DNA of 64,000 bases, from positions 248,048,953 through 248,112,952 of the forward strand of contig NC_090024.1 in the NCBI RefSeq assembly GCF_037176765.1. Reading direction: 5' to 3'. The position numbers and the translations under genes are program-made. Position 1 is the first letter of the stretch, and the number at the start of each line of letters is the position of its first letter. The notes under the pieces were generated by a model. The model was not told the DNA's origin, ran no database searches, and saw nothing but the letters and a program-made list of their open reading frames with translations. Positions 56,515 to 64,000 of this stretch are shown here, piece by piece. Origin of the DNA: Anolis sagrei. Its lineage: Eukaryota > Chordata > Lepidosauria > Squamata > Anolidae.

Positions 56515-56856
56515 CTGGGGAACCAAAGGGGTTGCAGTGGGGTTGTCCTCACAGGTCGGTGGGCCAATCCCAAGGGGCACTTTCCACCTGTGACCTCAAA
56601 CACTAAGGTAACCCATTGGCTCTGGTGCTGGGTGCCTCCCAATTGGGGAACATCTGGAGATTAGGACTGCAGAAAGCTTCGAAGCTCCATTCCGTAATTC
56701 AGAGATTTGCATGAGTCATAAATACCAATCTCCGAATTACTAATTGGACCAGGACTCCTCCGAAGCATTAAGAATAAAAAAAACTTTCCTAAAAACCAGT
56801 GGATGAATGAAACGTTCTGAAACCTAATTACACAGATATCTATAAACGCAATGTTA

Positions 56857-57807
56857 GGCATGGGCAATCCATGGTTCTGAATGGTTCGAAAGTACTTACA
56901 AAACTAGGGGGTGCTGGCCCTTTGCTTCTAAAGTGTTTCTAAAGCTGGAGCTTTGCTTCTAAAGTGTTTCTAAAGCTGGTGCTTTGCTTCTAAAGTGTTT
57001 CTAAAGCTGGCCCTTTGCTTCTAAAGTGTTTCTAAAGCTGGCCCTTTGCTTCTAAAGTGTTTCTAAAGCTGGAGCTTTGCTTCTAAAGTGTTTCTAAAGC
57101 TGGAGCTTTGCTTCTAAAGTGTTTCTAAAGCTGGCCCTTTGCTTCTAAAGTGTTTCTAAAGCTGGAGCTTTGCTTCTAAAGTGTTTCTAAAGCTGGCCCT
57201 TTGCTTCTAAAGTGTTTCTAAAGCTGGTGCTTTGCTTCTAAAGTGTTTCTAAAGCTGGTGCTTTGCTTCTAAAGTGTTTCTAAAGCTGGTGCTTTGCTTC
57301 TAAAGTGTTTCTAAAGCTGGAGCTTTGCTTCTAAAGTGTTTCTAAAGCTGGTGCTTTGTTTCTAAAGTGTTTCTAAAGCTGGCCCTTTGCTTCTAAAGTG
57401 TTTCTAAAGCTGGCCCTTTGCTTCTAAAGTGTTTCTAAAGCTGGTGCTTTGCTTCTAAAGTGTTTCTAAAGCTGGTGCTTTGCTTCTAAAGTGTTTCTAA
57501 AGCTGGAGCTTTGCTCCTAAAGTGTTTCTAAAGCTGGTGCTTTGCTTCTAAAGTGTTGCGAAAGTTCTGGTGGTGAAAATTTCAGAAATTTAAGAAAACT
57601 TTCAAAATTTCATTATTACTTCGTTATTGGCAATTTTTATGACAGAACCAATTAGGAACTGCTATTTATAACAAAATTTTGAAAGTTTTGTTTGAGTTCT
57701 GAAATTTTCACCACCAGAACTTTAGAAACACTTTAGAAGCTAAGCACCAGCGCCCCCTCGTTTTGTAAGTACTTTAGAACCATTTAGAACTACGGATTGC
57801 CCATGCC
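56857..57807. mobile_element. Palindromic DNA transposon (MITE) with TA flanks
   Basis: Terminal inverted repeats GGCATGGGCAATCC ... GGATTGCCCATGCC, flanked by TA on both sides, which fits Tc1/mariner-like targeting; inner arms pair as well (ttctggtggtgaaaatttca against tgaaattttcaccaccagaa). No transposase. The left arm contains the 31-bp array described separately. Confidence 0.75.
56914..57560. repeat. 31-bp minisatellite, about 21 units
   Basis: Unit ctggNNctttgcttctaaag + tgtttctaaag, 31 bp. Almost all difference is confined to the three bases after ctgg, which are only ccc, agc or tgc. It sits in one arm of the palindromic transposon; the right arm holds a single unit equivalent (about 57717-57750). 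Confidence 0.92.
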
Positions 57808-57809
57808 TA

Positions 57810-57973
57810 GTAAATACACAAATGCCCTATTACTATAAACTTCAGCACAAATACTAATTGGAGTAATGAGAAAAATACCAAACTAACTCATACAATACAC
57901 AAGCATGGGTAACGAACACTTAGGGATGGCTTATAACAGTGTAACAAACATAATATACAAGTTTTTCAAAAGC
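57810..57973. repeat. Arm of an inverted duplication (partner 59866-60290)
   Basis: 57812-57973 (aaacttcagcacaaatact, aatacacaagcatgggtaac, acaagtttttcaaaa) is the reverse complement of 60290-60231 plus 59988-59881. The right arm is split by a CR1 insertion. Confidence 0.8.
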
Positions 57974-58176
57974 ATTCCTGACTGAGAGCCGTTCAGCAGT
58001 GGAACTCTCTGCCCCGGAGGGAGTGTGGTGGAGGCTCCTTCTTTGGAAGCTTTTAAGCAGAGGCTGGATGGCCATCTGTCAGGGGTGCTTTGAATGCAAT
58101 ATTCCTGCTTCTTGGCAGAATGGGGTTGAACTGGATGATGGCCCAGGAAGTCTCTTCCAACTCTAGGATTCTATGA
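57974..58176 (+). mobile_element. CR1 3' end fragment
   Basis: ttcctgactgagagccgttc through tcttggcagaatggggttga to gattctatga. Confidence 0.88.
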
Positions 58177-58304
58177 TTTGTCAGATCTTCGTATCCCACC
58201 CTGTGTTGAAATCTCGCAGCAGAGCCATTTGCTTAGTAGTGGAAGCAAGTATGTTATTGCATGAAATTGTTTCCCCACCGTAGTCCCTGTGAATTGCACA
58301 TATG
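58177..58304. repeat. 128-bp direct repeat, left copy
   Basis: tttgtcagatcttcgtatcc ... gaattgcacatatg, repeated at 59009-59136 on the other side of the CR1. Confidence 0.9.
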
Positions 58305-59008
58305 AAAAAGATCTTGGAGTCCTCGTGGACAACAAGTTGAACATGAGCCAGGAATGTGATGTGGCGGCAAAAAAAGCCAATGGGATTGTGGCCTGCATCA
58401 AGAGGAGCCTAGTGTCTAGATCTAAGGAAGTAATGCTACCCATGCTCTATTCTGCTTTGGTTAGACCACATCTGGAATATTGTGTCCAATTCTGGGCACC
58501 ACAATTCAAGAGAGAGATTGACTCTAAGCTGGAAAGTGTCCCGAGGAGGGCGACTAAAATGATCAAGGGTCTGGAGAACAAGCCCTATGAGGAGCGGTTT
58601 AAGGAGCTGGGCATGTTTAGCCTGAAGAAGAGAAGGCTGAGAGGGGATATGATGAGAGCCATGTATAAATATGTGAGAGGAAGCCACAGGGAGGAGGAGG
58701 GAGCAAGCTTGTTTTCTGCTTCCTTGGAGACTAGGACGCAATGGAGGAATGGCTTCAAACTACAAGAGAGGAGATTCCATCTGAACATGAGGAAGAACTT
58801 CCTGACTGTGAGAGCCATTCAGCAGTGGAACTCTCTGCCTTCCCCGAAGGGAGTGTGGTGGAGGCTCCTTCTTTGGAAGCTTTTAAGCAGAGGCTGGATG
58901 GCCATCTGTGAGGGGTGATTTGAATGCAATATTCCTGCTTCTTGGCAGAATGGGGTTGGGCTGGATGATGGCCCAGGAGATGTCTCTTCCAACTCTTTGA
59001 TTCTATGA
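58305..59008 (+). mobile_element. CR1 3' end flanked by 128-bp direct repeats
   Basis: [20 protein letters not shown] ... [19 protein letters not shown], tail at 58993-59008. Both ends abut the direct repeat exactly. Confidence 0.9.
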
Positions 59009-59136
59009 TTTGTCAGATCTTCGTATCCCACCCTGTGTTGAAATCTCGCAGCAGAGCCATTTGCTTAGTAGTGGAAGCAAGTATGTTATTGCATGAAATT
59101 GTTTCCCCATCGTGGGCCCTGTGAATTGCACATATG
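59009..59136. repeat. 128-bp direct repeat, right copy
   Basis: Same sequence as 58177-58304 with about three differences (for example ccatcgtgggccctg against ccaccgtagtccctg). 59137-59210 is unassigned. Confidence 0.9.
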
Positions 59137-59210
59137 GTAGTTTCTGATTATTGCAAATGAATGAATGAAGGAACCTTGAAAGAAACCTAACGAAGAGATA
59201 CGAAGAGATG

Positions 59211-59865
59211 ATTTGTATTGATCATTAACGTATCACTGGAGCAAGGGATTTTTCCATCTGGGCTAAAACAGGCTGTGGTCAGACCACTCCTGAAAAAGAC
59301 CTCCCTTGACTCCACAGTCTTGAATAACTATTGACCAATCTCAAGCCTCCCTTTCTTGGGCAAGGTGTTGGAGCGGGTGGTCACTTCTCAGCTCCAGTGT
59401 TTCCTGGACAGCATCAACCACCTAGATCAGTCACAGTCTGGTTTCAGGCCTGGTCATGGCACCGAGACGGCTTTGGTCACCTTGGTGGATGACCTCCGCA
59501 GAGAGCTGGACAGGGGGAGTGTGACCCAAATGGTTCTCTTGGACGTCTCAGCGGCTTTTGATACCATCGATCATGGTATCCTTCTGGGACGTCTCTCCGG
59601 GATGGGCTTTGGAAGCACGGCGCTGGCATGGCTCCGGTCCTTCCTGGAGGGTCAATCCCAGATGGTGAAGCTGGGAAACGCCTGCTCGGACCCCTGGCCT
59701 TTGACCTGTGGGGTCCCGCAAGGCTCCCTTCTGTCTCCCATGCTTTTTAACATCTACATGAAACCGCTGGGAGAGGTCATCCGGAGTTTTGGAGTTAGGT
59801 GCCATCTCTACGCAGATGACACGCAACTCTACTACTCTTTTCCACCTAACACACGACCTTTGGAA
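59211..59865 (+). mobile_element. L2-clade LINE, reverse transcriptase core
   Basis: SSLPFLGKVLERVVTSQLQC, DQSQSGFRPGHGTETALVTL, VLLDVSAAFDTIDHGILLGR, CGVPQGSLLSPMLFNIYMKP, CHLYADDTQLYYSF. All the RT blocks, including AFDT.D, GVPQGS and the YADD catalytic box, are present in one frame from about 59356; one stop lies upstream at about 59332. Truncated at both sides. Confidence 0.9.
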
Positions 59866-59985
59866 GATCTGACAAATCATTTTGAAAAACTTGTATATTA
59901 TGTTTGTTACACGGTTGTAGGCTGTCCCTAAGTGTTTGTTGCCCATGCTTGTGTATTGTATGAGTTAGTTTGGTCTTTTTCTCAT

Positions 59986-60231
59986 TACTACAAGAGAGGA
60001 GATTCCATCTGAACATTAGGAAGAACTTCCTGACTGTGAGAGTCGTTCAGCAGTGGAACTCTCTGCCCCGGGGGGAGTGTGGTGGAGGCTCCTTCTTTGG
60101 AGGCTTTGAAGCAGAGGCTGGATGGCCATCTGTCAGGGATGATTTGAATGCAATATTCCTGCTTCTTGGCAGAATGGGGTTGGACTGGATGGCCCATGAG
60201 GTCTCTTCCAACTCTTGGATTCTATGATTCT
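59986..60231 (+). mobile_element. CR1 3' end fragment in the inverted-repeat arm
   Basis: [20 protein letters not shown] ... [18 protein letters not shown], tail to gattcta. Confidence 0.88.
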
Positions 60232-60486
60232 ACTCCAATTGGTATTTGTGCTGAAGTTTATAGTAATAGGACTTTTGTGTATTAACATGTTCTGAAACCT
60301 GGCAGGCTTCAAGTCGTAAATTTTGCTTATAGTTCTGCCAGGTTTCATCCTGACAGCTGTAAATATAGTAATTAGGCTGTAGTTGCCTTTTTGGTCTCAG
60401 TAGTTGCCCTTATTGGGTACTCAGTGGCCTTTTTGGTCATCTCTAGTGACCCAAAGCTTTTGGATTTCCCTTTTTCCCTCGTGTAT

Positions 60487-60662
60487 TAGCACTTGCTGGA
60501 AGGAAAAAGGAAGAGGGGCCGACCAAGGGCAAGATGGATGGATGGCATCCTTGAAGTGACTGGATTGACCTTGAAGGAGCTGGGGGTGGTGACGGCCAAC
60601 AGGGAGCTCTGGCATGGGCTGGTCTATGAGGTCGGAAATGACTGAACAAATGAAGAACAACA
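60487..60662 (+). mobile_element. BovB/RTE 3' end
   Basis: aagaggggccgaccaagggc, gatggatggatggcatcctt, gagctctggcatgggctggt, gaggtcggaaatgactgaac: the direct-strand BovB tail (reverse partner of 15779). Confidence 0.8.
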
Positions 60663-60673
60663 TTAGCACTTGC

Positions 60674-60674
<1 letters not shown>

Positions 60675-60714
<40 letters not shown>

Positions 60715-61283
60715 TATGTGACCGCATCTCCACCTACGAACCCACACGCTCGCTCCGGTCATCTGGGGAGGCCCTGCTCGTGATCCCATCCACGTCGCAA
60801 GCGCGCCTGGTGGGGACACGAGACAGGGCCTTTTCTGTGGCGGCCCCCCGACTTTGGAATGCCCTTCCAAAAGATCTTCGCCAGGCCCCTACTTTAGCAG
60901 CTTTCAGAAAGAACCTAAAAACTTGGCTGTTCCGATGTGCCTTCTCAGATTAGGAATCCCCACCCAAGTCCTAGAAGCACTTTAGCACAATTAACATTAC
61001 TGCACACCGTACTATTTTATTCCCATGCTCCTCCTACCACTCTAGCACTTTTAACCCTGTACCCCACTGCGCTGGCCGGCCCAGTTTTAAAGTGTCATGA
61101 TGTATTGTTACTGTCATTATTGCTTGCTTAACTTATTGATTTGCTATGTTTTCTACTGTTGTGTTGTTTTTACTGTATTGTGTTTTGAGGCTTCGGCCTG
61201 TGTAAGCCGCATCGAGTCCTCCGGGAGATGCTAGCGGGGTACAAATAAAGTTAATAATATAATAATAATAAATAATAATAATA
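60675..61283 (+). mobile_element. L2 LINE 3' end with (AAT)n
   Basis: (AAT)n at 60675-60713 then STYEPTRSLRSSGEALLVI, ARLVGTRDRAFSVAAPRLWN and KTWLFRCAFSD. Tail gcatcgagtcctccgggaga to aaataaagtt, then (AAT)n. It is a younger relative of 3680-4535. Confidence 0.88.
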
Positions 61284-61980
61284 GTCACCACGGCTTCGAG
61301 AAGGTTCCAGCAGCAAAGCATTGGTCCTGGGGCCCACTGAGGTAGTCCCCAGACGCCAGAAGTGGTCTGAGATGGCCCAAGGGAACAATGGCCAAGGTGT
61401 GCCTGGGCTACCCCGCAAGAGGCCACATCCCTGGCTGGTTGCAATGCTATCTGTGCCACCTTCCTGCTTTTGACTTGGGGAGGGGTCACCTCATTTTGCA
61501 GACCGCCGTTTCGTGATCTCACCTCTTCCTTGGATTTCTCCTCACTGTTTTTGGGTACTCAGTGGACTTTTTGGTCATCTCTAGTGACCCAAAGCTTTTG
61601 GATTTTCCTTTTTCCCTTGTGCATTAGCACTTGCCAGCCACCACGGCTCCCAGAAGGTTCCAGCAGCAAAGCACTGGCCCTGGGGCCCATTGAGGTAGTC
61701 CCCAGACGCCGGAAGTGGTCTGAGATGGCCCAAGGGAACAATAGCCAAGGTGTGCCTGGGCTACCCCGCAAGAGGCCACATCCCTGGCTGGTTGCCATGC
61801 CACCTATGCCACCTTCCTGCTCTTGACTTGGAGAGGGGTCACCTCATTTTGCAGACTGTGCCTGGGCTACCCCGCAAGAGGCCACATCCCTGGCTGGTTG
61901 CAATGCTACCTATGCCACCTTCCTGCTTTTGACTTGGGGATGGTCACCCCATTCTGCAGACCCCCATTCAGTGATCTCAC

Positions 61981-62103
61981 CTCTTCCTCGGGCTTCTCCT
62001 CGCTGTCGCCCACCTGTTCGTCGGGGACACTGAGGTGGAGGCGTGTGTTGGTGGGGTTCTTGCGCCGGATGGAGCCTCGGGACTCGTCCGTGATGCTCTG
62101 GAT
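61981..62103 (-). CDS. SLC12A5: SLC12A5 exon with the conserved serine (Ser940 region)
   Basis: The - strand gives [41 protein letters not shown]. Human KCC2 has [20 protein letters not shown]. The Ser of RGSIRRK corresponds to Ser940, the PKC site that stabilises KCC2 at the surface. 123 nt, phase 0 on both sides, acceptor ttccttag|ATC, donor GAG|GTGAGA. The next upstream exon lies beyond the recognisable part of the window. Confidence 0.96.
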
Positions 62104-62499
62104 CTAAGGAAGAAAGAAAGGAAGGGGGCATCAGGGAGGAAGCTGGCTTGTGGCAAACTGGGGGGTGTTTATGTTATGGTAAGTTCTTGCAGGACACAAG
62201 TAGATGTGTGAAGAAAAACCTTGTTTGTAATTATCTTGTTCAGCTGACTAAGGAGGTCAAGCAGCAATCTTGTGCCACACCCAAGGGGCTAGAACTGTTG
62301 GCGTTTTTTGAATACAGTGTGCTGAGTGCTGGAGTTCTGGTGGGTTGTGCTGGAATTCTGTTTCACCAGCGTGGAGTTACAGTAGGAGATGCTGATGGCG
62401 AAATACCTATTTACTTCTGGTTGTTTTGATTTCCCTTTTGCTGCTTAGAAGATGCTTTATTTTATGCATATTACAAAGACTGCCTTGTTCTTGGTCTTG
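62104..62499. other. SLC12A5 intron, nothing recognised
   Basis: Unique-looking intron sequence upstream of the exon, without supported features. Confidence 0.5.
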
Positions 62500-63355
62500 C
62501 AGCTCTTCTGCATCCTTGGCAGACCGTGCCAAAAGAATCTGCGCAGCCCACCTCTTCCTCCAAGATGAACTGAACCCCCTCAACTGGGCTCTCCAGGCCA
62601 AGGGAGACTCCACCTCAGACATCAGAAGAGCTGCAAGACCACCGAGAAGAAGCCACAAGAGTCAAGATGTAGATCCACCCAGGGAATAAGTGTTCCTGTC
62701 AGACATCAAGGGAACCACTGACCGCAGAGGGAAGCAGATGAGGAAACACAACATACAAACAATCTACAGACCCACCAAGAAAATCCAACCGATGCTCCAT
62801 CCAGCAAAGGACAAGAGGGATCCCTCTCACCTCTGCAGGAGTCTACCAGGGTATACCATGCAGCTGTGGACAAGAAGTCTCCAGAGGGACCACCCAATGC
62901 AGCTTTGCCCAAACACGCATCAAGGAACATGAAAGGCACGGCAGACTAACTCAACCAGAGAAGTCAGCCATAGCAGAGCACCTGATGAACCAGCCTGGAC
63001 ACAGCACATTATTGGAGAACACAGAAGTGCTGGACCACACCAACAACCAGCATGTCAGACTACACAGAGAAGCCATTGAAATCCACAAGAAGCATGTGGA
63101 CAGTTTCAACAGAAAGGAAGAGACCATGAAAATGAACAAAATCTGGCTACCAGTATTAAAAAAAACTCTAAAATTACAACAGCAAAACAACAGAGAGGAA
63201 GCAATCAGGCACATATTAACACCTCCCAGCAAGAGATTTTCCCAGGCTCAGGCAGGCCTACAAATGCTAATGAAGATGATCAGTTGAAACATTCACCCCT
63301 AGCTCCAGCAGAGAAGAGCTCTTTGCCCCACCCCAGCCATTCCACAGATATAGAC
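62500..63355 (+). mobile_element. Penelope-like element, RT end and GIY-YIG endonuclease region
   Basis: In broken frames the + strand encodes HLFLQDELNPLNWALQAKGD, SHKSQDVDPPRE, MRKHNIQTIYRPTKKIQPML, then the GIY-YIG-type region (GVYQ, RIKEHERHGRLTQPEKSA, IAEHLMNQPGHSTLLENTEV, HVRLHREAIEIHKKHVDSFN). This identifies the family of the termini found elsewhere in the window. It is a decayed copy. Confidence 0.8.
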
Positions 63356-63365
63356 TCCAAGAAAA

Positions 63366-64000
63366 AGATCTTGGAGTCCTCGTGGACAACAAGTTAAACA
63401 TGAGCCAACAATGTGACGTGGCGGCAAAAAAAGCCAATGGGATTTTGGCCTGCATCAAGAGGAGCCTAGTGTCTAGATCTAGGGAAGTAATGCTCCCCAT
63501 GCTCTATTCTGCTTTGGTTAGACCACATCTGGAATATTGTGTCCAATTCTGGGCACCACAATTCAAGAGAGATATTGACTCTAAGCTGGAATGTGTCCAG
63601 AGGAGGGCGACTAAAATGATCAAGGGTCTGGAGAACAAGCCCTATGAGGAGCGGCTTAGGGAACTGGGCATGTTTAGCCTGAAGAAGAGAAGGCTGAGAG
63701 GAGATATGATGAGGGCCATGTATAAATACGTGAGAGGAAGCCACAGGGAGGAGGAGGGAGCCAGCTTGTTTTCTGCTTCCTTGGAGACTAGGACGCAAGG
63801 GAACAATGGCTTCAAACTACAAGAGGGGAGATTCCATCTGAACATGAGGAAGAACTTCCTGACTGTGAGAGCCGTTCAGCAGTGGAACTCTCTGCCCCGG
63901 AGTGTGGTGGAGGCTCCTTCTTTGGAAGCTTTTAAGCAGAGGCTGGATGGCCATCTGTCAGGGGTGATTTGAATGCAATATTCCTGCTTCTTGGCAGAAT
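63366..64000 (+). mobile_element. CR1 3' end, runs out of the window
   Basis: [20 protein letters not shown] ... [39 protein letters not shown]; open throughout. The tail is cut by the window end. Confidence 0.92.

Larger units (their letters stand above)
60412..61980. repeat. Tandem duplication in SLC12A5 intron, including the exon edge
   Basis: Three diverging copies of an intron segment: 60417-60675 joined to 61285-61556, 61557-61855, and 61856-61980. Shared parts are actcagtgg.ctttttggtc, ccacggct.cgagaaggttc, caagaggccacatccctggc. The first copy includes, at 61500-61540, a version of the end of the exon at 61981 with its splice donor (gatctcacctcttccttgga). BovB and L2 pieces were inserted into copy one. 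Confidence 0.8.

Noticed and set aside
56914-57560. CRISPR-like array (31-bp repeats)
   Set aside because: No spacers between repeats, only a three-base variable site, and the context is a vertebrate intron.
57950-60231. CR1 and L2 open frames as functional genes
   Set aside because: 5'-truncated copies lacking ORF1 and most of ORF2; ordinary dead-on-arrival LINEs.

Overview
The window is vertebrate nuclear DNA, very probably from a squamate lizard. The reasons are the mix of repeats (abundant young CR1, L2, BovB-type RTE, Penelope-like elements, Helitrons, SPIN-like hAT elements, a tRNA-derived SINE and many (TAA)n runs) together with two host genes in the order known from other amniotes. 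It holds one complete gene (NCOA5, + strand), the 3' end of a second (SLC12A5/KCC2, - strand, convergent), and the first coding exon of a secreted or membrane protein (- strand) that diverges from NCOA5. Everything else is intron, intergenic DNA and repeats.

Layout. 1-5.2 kb: repeats (Penelope end with hAT copies, an LTR-like fossil, L2, CR1), which are the first intron of the divergent gene. 5189-5273: its signal-peptide exon, with a TATA box at about 5320. 5.5-7.4 kb: Helitron and CR1 pieces and a tandem array of CR1-like 3' ends that abuts the NCOA5 CpG-rich promoter at 7.43-7.93 kb. 7.6-35.6 kb: NCOA5, with a 10-kb first intron, seven coding exons (559 codons) and a polyA signal at 36065. 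Its introns hold CR1, hAT, Penelope and solo-LTR copies and a 3.2-kb array of about 350-bp composite units. 36-48.3 kb: intergenic, with nested CR1/SINE/L2, a solo LTR, a Helitron and a 3.1-kb satellite built from Penelope ends. 48.3-62.1 kb: the 3' part of SLC12A5, with a probable long 3' UTR (minisatellite, U6 fragment, GGAA tract) and five coding exons, one of them a 15-nt microexon.

Gene roles. NCOA5 is a nuclear coregulator. SLC12A5 is the neuronal K-Cl cotransporter, and the part visible here is its regulatory C-terminal tail. The two share no pathway; their adjacency is conserved synteny. CD40 lies beyond NCOA5 in mammals, so it is the leading positional candidate for the divergent exon, but the sequence alone does not prove this.

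The most interesting signals are the 15-nt SLC12A5 microexon, a GC-AG intron in NCOA5, hammerhead-ribozyme cores in the Penelope ends, satellites built from transposon ends, CR1 copies flanked by direct repeats of about 87 and 128 bp, and a CR1 internal duplication with the same junction at two loci. I found no evidence of a wholly new coding system.
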